The notes: generated by a model not told the origin, from the letters alone. Positions 41,317-49,707 are shown, counted from the stretch's first letter. The stretch: 64,000 nt of DNA from JBEIGE01 sp040382055 (GCA_040382055.1 JBEIGE010000014.1:1-64000); one strand, 5' to 3'. Numbers and translations are program-made.

Positions 41317-41400
41317 ATGAGGAGGTGCTGTGCACCTCCGGGCCCGGGCATGGGCCTCTAGTAGTAGGAATCCCCTTCCTTTAGGGAGAGGAGGATGTCA
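41317..41400 (+). ncRNA. Candidate omega/reRNA scaffold at the right end of the TnpB element
   Basis: Directly after the tnpB stop are two stable hairpins: GGAGGTGC/GCACCTCC (41321-41328/41332-41339, 3-base loop) and GGCCC/GGGCC (41341-41345/41352-41356), then the right-end CCCCTTCC-TTTA-GGGAGAGG fold. TnpB guide RNAs come from exactly this region, with the guide being the first ~16-20 host bases after the element (from about 41401, in the trmJ 5' region). Structures are visible; RNA production is inferred from the family. Confidence 0.5.
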
Positions 41401-41420
41401 ACCGCATACACTGTTGGGCC

Positions 41421-42305
41421 ATGAATTTGACCGATATCCAGACCCGCTTTGTCCTGATCAATACCAGCCATGCCGGCAATGTCGGTGCAGTTGCACGTGC
41501 CATGAAGGTCATGGGCTTTGATGATCTGGTGCTGGTGGCCCCGCGCTGGGCCAATGTGCTGCGCCGCGAAGAAACCATCCAGCGCGCCAGCGGAGCCCTG
41601 GACGTGCTGGACAAATGCCGCATTGTTGAAACGCTGGATGAGGCGCTGCATGGCATGACGCACCTGTGCGCCACAGCCATGACCCCGCGTGACTTCGGGC
41701 CGCCTACCCGAATGCCGCGTGAGCATTTTGATATGCTCCTGAAAAAAGAGCAAACTATCCAATATCCACAAGGCGAAAAACATCGCTTTATTCCCGATCC
41801 CAGGGATGAATCCAGCCCGGCTGTTCCGGCTGGCATGGCGTTTTTGTTCGGTTCCGAGCGTTTTGGCATGCGCAATGAGGATGTCTACCGTTGTCACGTG
41901 GCGCTCAGCATTCCTGCCAACCCCAGCTTTGCTTCCCTCAACCTGGCGGCTGCCGTGCAGGTGATTGCCTATGAGTGGCGGCTGGCGCTGGGTGGCTTTG
42001 CCGCCGCACACGAACCGCGCCAGATGAACGCCGGGCTACCCCCCGCAGCAACTGAACCCAGGCAAATAGCCGATGCCGCCCAGGTGGCCGGCCTGCTGGC
42101 CCACCTTGAGCAGGCGCTGGTGGCGATAGAGTTTCTTGACCCCCAAGCGCCCAAGAAACTGATGCCTCGTCTCAATCAGCTGTTCAACCGGGCGCAACTG
42201 ACGACGCAAGAAATTCATATCCTGCGGGGCATGGCCAAGCAAATGCTTGATACGGCAGCGCGGGCAAGCGATCAGCAGCCTGGCGAGCGGGTGGCCAAGG
42301 GATAG
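41421..42305 (+). CDS. trmJ: tRNA (cytidine/uridine-2'-O-)-methyltransferase TrmJ
   Basis: The 294-residue SPOUT methyltransferase opens with '[20 protein letters not shown]' (about 7-26), the TrmJ signature for 2'-O-methylation of tRNA position 32. '[20 protein letters not shown]' and '[20 protein letters not shown]' build the SAM-binding trefoil knot. The C-terminal helical extension after residue 190 is the tRNA-binding part, with a low-complexity Pro/Ala linker. Its start lies only 20 bases beyond the TnpB element, so its native promoter may have been displaced to the far side and expression may now depend on the element. cysE follows after ten bases. Confidence 0.93.
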   Translation: MNLTDIQTRFVLINTSHAGNVGAVARAMKVMGFDDLVLVAPRWANVLRREETIQRASGALDVLDKCRIVETLDEALHGMTHLCATAMTPRDFGPPTRMPREHFDMLLKKEQTIQYPQGEKHRFIPDPRDESSPAVPAGMAFLFGSERFGMRNEDVYRCHVALSIPANPSFASLNLAAAVQVIAYEWRLALGGFAAAHEPRQMNAGLPPAATEPRQIADAAQVAGLLAHLEQALVAIEFLDPQAPKKLMPRLNQLFNRAQLTTQEIHILRGMAKQMLDTAARASDQQPGERVAKG

Positions 42306-42315
42306 ACTAAGGGCC

Positions 42316-43086
42316 ATGTTTTCGCGAATTCGCTCTGATGTCCAGTGCATTCTGGACCGTGACCCGGCCGCACGTAGCGCCTGGGAGGTACTCACCTGTT
42401 ACCCCGGCCTGCACGCGCTGGTGCTTCATAGGCTGGCCCACAGGTGTTGGCATCTTGGCCTGAAGTGGTTGGGCCGGTTCATATCGCACCTGTCCAGAGT
42501 GCTGACCGGTATTGAAATTCACCCGGCAGCCCGGATTGGCCCGCGCGTCTTTATCGACCACGGCATGGGTGTGGTGATTGGTGAGACGGCCGAAGTGGGC
42601 GAAGGCTGCACCATCTACCACGGCGTTACCCTGGGGGGGACATCGCTTTACAAAGGCAGCAAGCGCCACCCGACCCTGGGTAAAAACGTGGTGGTCAGTG
42701 CCGGTGCCAAAGTTCTGGGTGGGTTTGAGGTTGGGGACGGCGCAAAAATTGGCAGCAACGCGGTGGTGATCAAGCCCGTGCCTGCGGGGGCTACTGCGGT
42801 GGGTATCCCGGCGCGCATCATCCTGTCCAAGACCGGCGAAAGTGCTGATGTCACCACAGCGGGCGACAAATTTTCGGCCTACGGCATTACGCTGGATGAC
42901 GACCCCCTGAGTCAGGCCATGAAGGGTCTGATAGACAGTGCAGCCACTCAGGAACGTCAGATTGCGCTGCTCTGGCAAGCTGTCCAGAAGTTGTCAGAAC
43001 AGGGTAAAAACGACTGCGTGCCGGGTGAAGCGGCGCGTGAAGAAAACTTTGCGGCTGACAAGCTCAATCAGCTGCTGGGCAAATAG
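42316..43086 (+). CDS. cysE: Serine O-acetyltransferase CysE
   Basis: From ATG 42316 the protein has 256 residues. The N-terminal helical part contains '[20 protein letters not shown]', typical of short EpsC/CysE forms. The left-handed beta-helix follows: '[20 protein letters not shown]' (about 67-86, catalytic His and Asp), '[20 protein letters not shown]' and '[20 protein letters not shown]'. It acetylates serine with acetyl-CoA to O-acetylserine, the carbon precursor of cysteine. The tail of ~60 residues after the helix is longer than in E. coli and may bind CysK or regulate feedback. It lies ten bases after trmJ. Confidence 0.92.
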   Translation: MFSRIRSDVQCILDRDPAARSAWEVLTCYPGLHALVLHRLAHRCWHLGLKWLGRFISHLSRVLTGIEIHPAARIGPRVFIDHGMGVVIGETAEVGEGCTIYHGVTLGGTSLYKGSKRHPTLGKNVVVSAGAKVLGGFEVGDGAKIGSNAVVIKPVPAGATAVGIPARIILSKTGESADVTTAGDKFSAYGITLDDDPLSQAMKGLIDSAATQERQIALLWQAVQKLSEQGKNDCVPGEAAREENFAADKLNQLLGK

Positions 43087-43114
43087 TTGAATAAGGCTGC
43101 CGAAAGAACACGCG

Positions 43115-44095
43115 TTGAAGGGGCTCCCATTGTCAAGCAGCTTTGAAAAAGACTTGCCAAGGGCCTTGGCAAAATTTTTGTGCGCTTTGGCTTCAGTGGC
43201 TTACCTGTCTTGTGTTGCGCTGGCCAACGGCCCGGCCAACAACGTCGCCAGTCCTGGCCCGCCACACAGCCCGGCCGCCAGCGCTGCAGGTGATGAGACT
43301 TTCACGCCCATGCTGGGCCAGCTTGGCAAGGACGTGATGTGGCTGCCCACCCCGGACGAGTTGATGCAGAAAATGCTCACCGTGGCCCGCATCACACCCC
43401 AGGACGTGGTCTATGACCTGGGTGCCGGTGACGGAAAAATGGCCATTGCCGCAGCCCGGCAGTTTGGTGCGCGTGCCATCGGTATTGAGTACAACGCCCG
43501 CATGGCGGACCTGGCCCGGCGCAATGCCGCGCGGGCCGGCGTTGCCAGCCGTGTGCGCATTATTCAGGGTGATATTTTCAAGGAAGATTTTTCTGATGCC
43601 ACGGTGGTCCTGCTCTATTTGCTGGAAGAAATCAACCAGAAACTGCGCCCCACGATTTTGTCGCTGCCTGCTGGAACCCGCGTGGTGTCCAACACCTTCT
43701 CCATGGGCGACTGGGAGCCCGACCAGGTGCTGAGCGCCATGAGTGCAGGCAACGGGCCTGTCAGCACCGGTTATTTCTGGGTGGTACCGGCGCAGGTACA
43801 GGGGTTCTGGCAGGTTCTGGGTCTGGATGGCAGCAAGGCGGTGCAGTTAAGTCTTTCCCAGCGTTATCAGCACATTGCCGGACGGTTGACGATAGACGGT
43901 AAAACCCAAGCGCTACTGGGTGCCAGCCTGCAAGGCGCTGAGTTGCAGTTCCGTTTTGTGGACGCATCCGGTCAGTTGAAGTCTGCCAAAGCCAGAGTGG
44001 CCGGCCATGTGCTTAAAGGGGAAGTCCTGGCCCCTTACGGACAGCTGGAAACGCCGCAGATACCCGTGCCGTTTGAAGGCAAGCGGCTGCAGTAA
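43115..44095 (+). CDS. Class I SAM-methyltransferase-like protein with a probable export signal
   Basis: A protein of up to 326 residues. No ATG is available before the conserved region; TTG 43115 is the furthest plausible start. The first ~40 residues read as a signal peptide: basic start, 'FLCALASVAYLSCVALANG', then a Pro/Ala-rich linker. The methyltransferase fold is complete: 'VVYDLGAGDGKMAIAAARQF' (SAM loop, about 102-121), 'AIGIEYNARM' and 'VRIIQGDIFKEDF'. From about residue 230 a beta-rich C-terminal domain begins ('WQVLGLDGSKAVQLSLSQRY'). SAM is not known in the periplasm, so either the signal is an anchor with the enzyme inside, or the protein has another role. Confidence 0.72.
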   Translation: MKGLPLSSSFEKDLPRALAKFLCALASVAYLSCVALANGPANNVASPGPPHSPAASAAGDETFTPMLGQLGKDVMWLPTPDELMQKMLTVARITPQDVVYDLGAGDGKMAIAAARQFGARAIGIEYNARMADLARRNAARAGVASRVRIIQGDIFKEDFSDATVVLLYLLEEINQKLRPTILSLPAGTRVVSNTFSMGDWEPDQVLSAMSAGNGPVSTGYFWVVPAQVQGFWQVLGLDGSKAVQLSLSQRYQHIAGRLTIDGKTQALLGASLQGAELQFRFVDASGQLKSAKARVAGHVLKGEVLAPYGQLETPQIPVPFEGKRLQ

Positions 44096-44119
44096 GCCTT
44101 GGCGGTAATTGAACTTCTT

Positions 44120-44710
44120 CTAAGTTGTTGTGCCTGACCGGATGGCCGACTTTGGTCTGAACGCCTTGCAGACCTCGTCATTCGTTTCCAGATAAGGTCC
44201 ACCGATCAGGTCAACGCAGTAGGGTACTGCGGCGAAGATGCCCGAGACCAGGGTTTTTCCTTCCGCGTCTTTCAGACCTTCCAGGGTCTCGGCAATGGAT
44301 TTGGGTTGCCCCGGCAAGTTGATGATCAGCGACCGGTCGCGGATCACGGCAACCTGGCGTGACAGGATGGCGGTGGGCACAAACTTCAGGCTGATCTGAC
44401 GCATCTGCTCGCCAAAGCCGGGCATTTCCTTGTGGGCCACAGCCAGCGTGGCCTCAGGCGTGACATCACGCAGCGCCGGGCCAGTGCCGCCGGTGGTCAG
44501 TACCAACGCGCAGCCGGCATCGACCAGCTCAATCAGGGTGGCACTGATGCGCGGCTGTTCATCTGGAATCAGGCGGGTTTCAAAGGTGATGGGGTTTTTC
44601 AAGGCCTGCTGCAGCCAGTTTTGCAGGGCCGGGATGCCTTTGTCCTCATACACGCCGCTGGAAGCGCGGTCGCTGACGGACACCAAGCCGATGGTGACGG
44701 GCTCACTCAT
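44120..44710 (-). CDS. mog: Molybdopterin adenylyltransferase MogA
   Basis: The 196-residue protein has the MogA/MoaB fold: 'TIGLVSVSDRASSGVYEDKG' at the start, 'ALVLTTGGTGPALRDVTPEA' (about 69-88, the molybdopterin-binding loop) and 'LIINLPGQPKSIAETLEGLK' (about 148-167). MogA attaches AMP to molybdopterin before molybdenum insertion by MoeA. No other molybdenum-cofactor gene lies nearby. It overlaps the upstream darP by eight bases, indicating a shared transcript. Confidence 0.9.
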   Translation of the reverse strand: MSEPVTIGLVSVSDRASSGVYEDKGIPALQNWLQQALKNPITFETRLIPDEQPRISATLIELVDAGCALVLTTGGTGPALRDVTPEATLAVAHKEMPGFGEQMRQISLKFVPTAILSRQVAVIRDRSLIINLPGQPKSIAETLEGLKDAEGKTLVSGIFAAVPYCVDLIGGPYLETNDEVCKAFRPKSAIRSGTTT

Positions 44711-45335
44711 GATGTTCTTCAGCCTCCGACAACAATTCTTTCACTATTAAAAAGATATCACGGTAAGCCCGACCCTTGCGGGGTGCAAGGCCTTTTGACT
44801 CTGATGCGGCATTTTGTACAGGAGCATCCTTGCGGGCTTGGCGCACCAGCGCGCGCAGTTGCTGGGTATCGGTTTGGGGAAACTGCTTGATCCAGTCTGC
44901 CACGGCTTCGTCCTGGGCAATCAGCCGGTCGCGCCATTGTTCGGCCAGGTGCAGGGCCAGGGTTTCGCGGGCTGACGGGGTGTGCTGCTCTTCCAGTGCA
45001 CTGCGGATTTCATCGAGCTTTGCGGCCTCCAACTGGCGCATGAGCTTGCCGATGAACTGCATCTGGCGGCGCTTGCCCTCAAAGTTGGTGATGCGCTTGG
45101 CCTCGGCTACCGCATCGACCAACTTTTCAGACAAGTCCAGACGGGTGAGCAGGTCAGCGCGCAGGGTCATCAAACCCTCACCCAGCTTTTGCAGTTCGGT
45201 GCTTTCGCGCTTGAGGTCGGTTCGGCTTTGCTCGTCAGTGCCTTTGAGTTCGCGTTTGAGTTCCAGATCCAGTTCACTGCCTTCGGCAACGAACTGACCT
45301 TTGACGAAATAGCCTTTTTTGAGTTTACGTGACAT
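44703..45335 (-). CDS. darP: Ribosome biogenesis factor DarP (YjgA, DUF615)
   Basis: From ATG 45335 the protein has 210 residues and is almost entirely helical and charged. 'SRTDLKRESTELQKLGEGLM' (about 34-53) and 'RQMQFIGKLMRQL' match the DUF615 family, which in E. coli binds late 50S precursors. Candidate family blocks continue with 'HLAEQWRDRLIAQDEAVADW'. The upstream frame to 45419 is not part of the gene because it overlaps the divergent pmbA leader. It is divergent from pmbA, exactly the yjgA/pmbA arrangement seen across proteobacteria. Confidence 0.9.
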   Translation of the reverse strand: MSRKLKKGYFVKGQFVAEGSELDLELKRELKGTDEQSRTDLKRESTELQKLGEGLMTLRADLLTRLDLSEKLVDAVAEAKRITNFEGKRRQMQFIGKLMRQLEAAKLDEIRSALEEQHTPSARETLALHLAEQWRDRLIAQDEAVADWIKQFPQTDTQQLRALVRQARKDAPVQNAASESKGLAPRKGRAYRDIFLIVKELLSEAEEHHE

Positions 45336-45375
45336 GGTGTGGGTGGTCGACGGGAGAAGTATCATAGCCTTCCCT

Positions 45376-46782
45376 ATGAAAAAATCTCCCGCACACGCCA
45401 AACCCATCCCTGCCCGCACATCTGCTGACAGTGGTTTTACCTATAGCCGCCCCTATTTTGAAGACCTGGTTGACACCGCCTTGGCACACGCCAAAAAGCT
45501 GGGTGCCACTGACGCCGGGGCCGAGGCCTCTGAAGGATGCGGTCTGAGCGTGTCTGTTCGCAAGGGTGAACTGGAAAACGTCGAGCGCAACCGCGACAAA
45601 TCCCTGGGTGTGACGGTCTACATCGGTCAGCGCCGGGGCAACGCCAGCACCTCTGACTTTTCCAAAAAAGCCATACAACAAACGGTGCAAGCGGCTTATG
45701 ACATTGCGCGCTTTACAGCCGAAGACCCATTTGCCAGCCTGCCTGATGCATCAGACATTTCGGTCGAGACCGAGCGCCCGACTGATCTTGATTTGTTTCA
45801 GCCCTGGGGCATCACCAGTACCCAGGCCGCCGAGCTGGCCCGTGTGACCGAAGAGGCCGCGCTGAAAACCAGCAAACGCATTAGCAACAGCGAGGGTGCT
45901 TCAGTCTCAGCGCAGCAATCGCACTTCTTCAGCGCCCATACACGCGGTTTTCGAGGCGGTTATGCCAGCTCACGGCATTCGCTGTCGGTCTCACCCATTG
46001 CCGGCAAGGGCGAGGACATGCAACGCGATGGCTGGTACAGCTCGCACCGGCATCCCACCGATCTCGCTGACCCCCAGGCCCTGGGTCGCTACGCTGCAGA
46101 GCGCGCGCTCAGTCGCCTTAAAAGCCGCAAGATCGCCACCACCCAGTGTCCGGTGTTGTTCGAGTCACCCATGGCCTCCGGCCTGATGGGTGCATTTGTT
46201 CAGGCCATCAGTGGCGGAGCCTTGTATCGAAAGAGTTCATTCCTGCTCGATTCCTTGGGCAAACGGGTGTTTCCCAAGCACATCGACATGCGGGAAGACC
46301 CGTTTATCAAGCGTGGCAAGGGCAGTTCGCCGTTTGATGATGAGGGCGTGAGAGTTCAGGCGCGCTCCGTGGTGGAGGCCGGGCGGGTACAGGGTTACTT
46401 TTTGGGTAGCTACTCGGCGCGCAAGCTGGGCATGAAAACCACAGGAAATGCCGGTGGCTCTCATAACCTGGTCATGACGTCGCGTCTGACACGCGCCGGG
46501 GACGATCTTCAAGCCATGCTGGAAAAGCTGGGCACCGGCCTGTTTGTCACCGAGCTGATGGGGCAGGGCGTGAACTATGTCACCGGAGACTACTCCCGAG
46601 GTGCCAGCGGCTTCTGGGTTGAGAATGGACGTATTGCTTTCCCGGTTCAGGAGATCACCATAGCCGGCAACATGAAAGACATGCTCGCCGGCATTGAGGC
46701 TATTGGCGCAGATGCCTATAACCAGGGTGCCAAGACGGTGGGCTCCATCCTGGTCAACCGCATGAAGGTGGCTGGAAGCTAG
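45376..46782 (+). CDS. pmbA: Metalloprotease PmbA (TldE)
   Basis: From ATG 45376 the protein has 468 residues. The N-terminal domain has 'AEASEGCGLSVSVRKGELEN' (about 51-70) and 'LGVTVYIGQRRGNASTSDFS'; the C-terminal domain has 'PVLFESPMASGLMGAFVQAI' and 'LVTELMGQGVNYVTGDYSRG'-type blocks, here 'LFVTELMGQGVNYVTGDYSR'. PmbA/TldE lacks the H-E-x-x-x-H zinc site and pairs with TldD to form the heterodimeric peptidase that matures microcin B17 and the CcdA antitoxin in E. coli. tldD is not in the window. Divergent from darP. Confidence 0.92.
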   Translation: MKKSPAHAKPIPARTSADSGFTYSRPYFEDLVDTALAHAKKLGATDAGAEASEGCGLSVSVRKGELENVERNRDKSLGVTVYIGQRRGNASTSDFSKKAIQQTVQAAYDIARFTAEDPFASLPDASDISVETERPTDLDLFQPWGITSTQAAELARVTEEAALKTSKRISNSEGASVSAQQSHFFSAHTRGFRGGYASSRHSLSVSPIAGKGEDMQRDGWYSSHRHPTDLADPQALGRYAAERALSRLKSRKIATTQCPVLFESPMASGLMGAFVQAISGGALYRKSSFLLDSLGKRVFPKHIDMREDPFIKRGKGSSPFDDEGVRVQARSVVEAGRVQGYFLGSYSARKLGMKTTGNAGGSHNLVMTSRLTRAGDDLQAMLEKLGTGLFVTELMGQGVNYVTGDYSRGASGFWVENGRIAFPVQEITIAGNMKDMLAGIEAIGADAYNQGAKTVGSILVNRMKVAGS

Positions 46783-46814
46783 CGCGGTTTGATGTCTGGT
46801 ACCGCTGTAGCGGA

Positions 46815-47522
46815 TCAGATCAGGGGCAAGTCGTCAAAAATGGCGTAGCAGTTCTTCAGCCAGGTCCTGACGCGTTGTCGCTCCAGCATGCCCAGCACAT
46901 GTGCGCCTTCGCCGGCATTGACGGCAGCCCAGAAACTCGAATTGTGCCGGTCAATTTTGACCATGCTGCCCTCATGCAGGCAGGGCAGGCTGATCACTTT
47001 GGCATTCATCGCCAAGGCATTTTTAAGTGCTTGTGATTCATTTAACAAGGAAAAATCCGTACCCCGACCCTGGTTCTTGACCACGATGTAATTCGGGCCT
47101 GCGCCATAGGTGTCGAGCAGTCGGTCCAGCAGGTCGACCGAGTCCCTGCCGGCGTCGGTCATGTGCCAGAAATTGACTTGAACGCCCATATCCGAAAACA
47201 GGCTCAGCAAGTCGGAGTCTTTGATCCAGCGCGCCAGGGGTGCTGCTGTCTGGGCAGCCAGATCGACAATCACGCTCTTATGCCGACCTCCCATCGGTGT
47301 ATCTGCAAATTCGGTGGCAATCAGGTCCAGACTTTCGTAGTTGTCCACGATCACCGGCGAGGCAAAGTCGGTATAGAAACGGGTAAACGAGCGGTGTGAG
47401 CGGTCCGTGTCGAAGCCTGTGAAAGGCTGCCCTTTGTCAACGAAATACTGGGCCAGCAGCCGCGATGCCACCGATTTGCCAACGCCGCCCTTTTCCCCGC
47501 CGATAAAATTCAGTGAGCTCAT
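46815..47522 (-). CDS. ParA/MinD-like P-loop ATPase of unknown role
   Basis: This 235-residue protein opens with a deviant Walker A 'FIGGEKGGVGKSVASRLLAQ' (K-G-G-V-G-K-S, about 6-25), then 'FTGFDTDRSHRSFTRFY' (switch I) and 'SVIVDLAAQTAAPLARWIKD' (switch II/Walker B). These place it in the ParA/MinD/MipZ superfamily. It has no partner ParB or centromere site nearby. It overlaps yqeY by four bases, so it is translated with rpsU-yqeY genes. Function is unknown: chromosome or plasmid partitioning, protein positioning or regulation are all possible. The C-terminal part ('MLERQRVRTWLKNCYAIFDD') does not recall a known domain. Confidence 0.72.
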   Translation of the reverse strand: MSSLNFIGGEKGGVGKSVASRLLAQYFVDKGQPFTGFDTDRSHRSFTRFYTDFASPVIVDNYESLDLIATEFADTPMGGRHKSVIVDLAAQTAAPLARWIKDSDLLSLFSDMGVQVNFWHMTDAGRDSVDLLDRLLDTYGAGPNYIVVKNQGRGTDFSLLNESQALKNALAMNAKVISLPCLHEGSMVKIDRHNSSFWAAVNAGEGAHVLGMLERQRVRTWLKNCYAIFDDLPLI

Positions 47523-47977
47523 TTCAGGGCCTCCTTGACAGCAGTAGAGACCTGACTCATCTCGGCTTTGCCCGCCAGTCTGGTTTTCACAAGGCCCATG
47601 ACCTTGCCCATGTCGCCGGCTACCACCGCACGGCCCAGTTCAGTGGCAATCTCTGCCACGATGGCTTTGACGGCTGTAGCGACTTCGTCCGCACTCAAGC
47701 GCTGGGGCAGGTAGGCTTGCAGCACCGTCATCTCGGCGCTTTCCTTGTCCGCCAGGTCTTGGCGCGCAGCCAGAATATAGGCGGCAACCGAATCCTTGCG
47801 CTGCTTGATCAGCTTGTCCACAATGGCGATCACCGCTGCATCATCGAGTGTGATGCGCTCGTCAACCTCTTTTTGTTTGCAAGCAGCCAACAACAAACGG
47901 ATGGTGCCCAGACGCTCGCTGTCTTTGGCGCGCATGGCGGTTTTCATGTCTTCGGTGATCTGGTCTTTGAGGGTCAT
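47519..47977 (-). CDS. yqeY: GatB/YqeY-domain protein
   Basis: From ATG 47977 the protein has 152 residues and covers the full YqeY fold. 'MTLKDQITEDMKTAMRAKDS' and 'RLGTIRLLLAACKQKEVDER' form the first half, and the GatB-like tail domain follows with 'QAYLPQRLSADEVATAVKAI' and 'DMGKVMGLVKTRLAGKAEMS'. The GatB tail binds tRNA in amidotransferase, so YqeY may interact with tRNA or aminoacyl-tRNA enzymes, though this is not established. Standing downstream of rpsU is the usual betaproteobacterial order, but here a terminator separates them. Confidence 0.9.
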   Translation of the reverse strand: MTLKDQITEDMKTAMRAKDSERLGTIRLLLAACKQKEVDERITLDDAAVIAIVDKLIKQRKDSVAAYILAARQDLADKESAEMTVLQAYLPQRLSADEVATAVKAIVAEIATELGRAVVAGDMGKVMGLVKTRLAGKAEMSQVSTAVKEALK

Positions 47978-48024
47978 GACAAGCACTTTTAATGGTGGAG
48001 AACAGGGTGATGCGGATAGCAATT

Positions 48025-48060
48025 AAAAAAGCCCGCCAAAGTGTCCCAAGGCGAGCTTTT
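48025..48060 (-). terminator. Rho-independent terminator after rpsU
   Basis: Read on the minus strand, GCTCGCC (48056-48050) and GGCGGGC (48037-48031) form a seven-pair stem around a 12-base loop, followed by a run of six T (48030-48025). It sits between rpsU and yqeY. It probably ends or attenuates rpsU transcription before yqeY and the ParA-like gene, keeping the ribosomal protein in excess. Confidence 0.85.
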
Positions 48061-48082
48061 CATGAAGCAGCGGCAGAGCTGG

Positions 48083-48295
48083 TCAGTACATTTTCTTGGG
48101 CAGTTGCATGCTGCGGATGCGTTTGTAGTTGCGCTTGACCGCGGCGGCCTTCTTGCGCTTGCGCTCGGCTGTTGGCTTTTCGTAGAACTCGCGCGCACGC
48201 AGGTCGGTCAAAAGGCCCAATTTTTCGATGGTGCGTTTGAAGCGGCGCAGAGCGACTTCAAACGGCTCATTTTCTTTTACACGGATCGTTGTCAT
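48083..48295 (-). CDS. rpsU: 30S ribosomal protein S21
   Basis: The 70-residue, very basic protein starts '[20 protein letters not shown]' (ATG 48295), the canonical bS21 opening, with '[20 protein letters not shown]' as RNA-binding helix. S21 is part of the small subunit near the anti-Shine-Dalgarno region and aids initiation. The frame extends upstream to 48355 without family likeness. The spacer 48296-48501 toward the haem-HAMP gene shows no other gene. Confidence 0.95.
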   Translation of the reverse strand: MTTIRVKENEPFEVALRRFKRTIEKLGLLTDLRAREFYEKPTAERKRKKAAAVKRNYKRIRSMQLPKKMY

Positions 48296-48501
48296 TACGT
48301 CATATTGTCCAAAATGTGTTGATCTAAGGTCACGGGGGAAGATCGGGCCCCACACGCCGGGTCAACGGTATTCCTCGTCTGTATGAGTTGTGGCCGACGA
48401 GGTTTGGCCGCAAAACGTCGGATTATAGCTTCTGTTCAAAACGGTCCGATCAGTTTGCAACCAAATGACGAATAGCTGGCGAGAAAGAAGCAAGCCTGAG
48501 C

Positions 48502-49707
48502 CTAGGAAGAGGACAGCCTGCGCAATAACTGTTGGCCCGATTCAGCAACCGATTGCATGGTGGCTTCAAGCACTGCCATTTCGCGCAGTGACTGCGCAAA
48601 GGCCTGGTACTCGGCCGATTGCGACGCCGTCACGGCCACCGGTGGCGCTGCCTCGTTGATGGCCTGTGCCACCATGGCAAAGCTGGCGCGCATGCGTTCT
48701 ACCTGGTCGCGCAAGGGGTTGGCCACGGCGGCCTGGTCAGGGCTTGCTGAGGCCATCGCGTCCAGCGTTTGAGACAGCACGCCAAAGGCCCCGGACTCCC
48801 GCGCCACTGTAAGCTGCGTGGCAAGACCCCGTTGGGCTGCGCTTCCGATTGAACTCAGCGCTGAATCGCGCATGCCATCAAGTTGATGTTCAAGCTGCCG
48901 GTTCAGCGTACCCAGCCGTGCGCCAACAGTCACCACTTCGCTCAGGATCTTGTCCAGATCACCGACCACCACCGCAATACGGTCAAGAAAGTGGTTCAGG
49001 TCGCGTGCCAGCTCACCGAACTCATCTTCGGTTTTCACACCGGCACGGGGCGATAAATCCATCACCCCTTTGGCCAGTCCTGCCACGGTGGAGCGAAGTT
49101 CTATCAGTGGTGCCATCCGCACTTTGAGCAGCATGAACAGCACGATGGTATGGATCAGGATTTTCAGGCTCAGTGCACCCGCGGTCAAACGCACCTCCTG
49201 CCACCAGACGGCTTCTTTGCGTTCAAGGTAGCTGCGCACCGAGACCGTGCCCAACACGTCACCAACCGATGCCTTGACATGACAGGCCAGGCAGTACTGC
49301 TCTGCCTTCAGGTCCACCGATGCCTGCTGATGCTCGCCTTGTGGCCAGCGTGGTTGCAAGCCCTGAACTTCCATGTTGCGGGTCTGCCTCATGGACTCGA
49401 CGGTCACCGCCGATGGAAGTACGGCAATCGACAAGCCCAGATCTTCGTAGTTGCGGTTGAGGATGGGATAAATGGTGAGTGCCGCAGTCGGCCCAGCGGC
49501 GTTGAGCATGATCGATTTGATGTCGTTGCCAAGCCGCTCTGCAGCGCGTTCAACCCGAGCGGGCTCCAGGTGGCTGAAGTCGTAGCGCAATACCGCGTAA
49601 CGGATGCTGAACTCGGCGGCTGCGACGGCCAGCAGCAGCAAAAAGAAGTCGCGGATCATGTGGAACATGAACGACTGTTCGAACGGCCCGGACTTCGACT
49701 TACCCAT
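48502..49707 (-). CDS. Membrane HAMP sensor with a periplasmic c-type haem motif and no recognised output domain
   Basis: From ATG 49707 the protein has 401 residues. An N-terminal helix ('FFLLLLAVAAAEFSIRYAVL', about 21-40) leads to a periplasmic segment of ~145 residues that ends with 'AEQYCLACHVKASVGDVLG'. C-L-A-C-H is a covalent haem c site, as in Tll0287/DUF3365-type sensors. A second helix ('LKILIHTIVLFMLLK') is followed by HAMP ('PLIELRSTVAGLAKG', 'DEFGELARDLNHFLDRI') and a long helical, coiled-coil-like tail to the end. No histidine kinase, GGDEF or methyl-accepting hairpin is evident. It could sense redox state, NO or O2 and signal by protein contact. Confidence 0.78.
   Translation of the reverse strand: MGKSKSGPFEQSFMFHMIRDFFLLLLAVAAAEFSIRYAVLRYDFSHLEPARVERAAERLGNDIKSIMLNAAGPTAALTIYPILNRNYEDLGLSIAVLPSAVTVESMRQTRNMEVQGLQPRWPQGEHQQASVDLKAEQYCLACHVKASVGDVLGTVSVRSYLERKEAVWWQEVRLTAGALSLKILIHTIVLFMLLKVRMAPLIELRSTVAGLAKGVMDLSPRAGVKTEDEFGELARDLNHFLDRIAVVVGDLDKILSEVVTVGARLGTLNRQLEHQLDGMRDSALSSIGSAAQRGLATQLTVARESGAFGVLSQTLDAMASASPDQAAVANPLRDQVERMRASFAMVAQAINEAAPPVAVTASQSAEYQAFAQSLREMAVLEATMQSVAESGQQLLRRLSSS

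Larger units (their letters stand above)
40061..41400 (+). mobile_element. TnpB-only IS200/IS605-group (IS1341-type) insertion element
   Basis: Approximate limits from sub-terminal structures. On the left, CCCCG...CGGGG (40065-40069/40088-40092) encloses a CTTTAGGG loop. On the right, 'TCCCCTTCCTTTAGGG' (41371-41386) lies before 'GAGGATGTCA' (41391-41400). Both ends share the CTTTAGGG core. Only tnpB is present; the tyrosine transposase TnpA needed for movement is absent, so it depends on a partner elsewhere. It separates suhB from trmJ, whose ATG is 20 bases beyond the right end. IS605 elements have no terminal inverted repeats or target duplications, so ends are estimates. Confidence 0.75.

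Noticed and set aside
46800..46814. Hairpin between pmbA and the ParA-like gene as a terminator
   Set aside because: CCGCT/AGCGG forms a short stem but no T-run follows on either strand.
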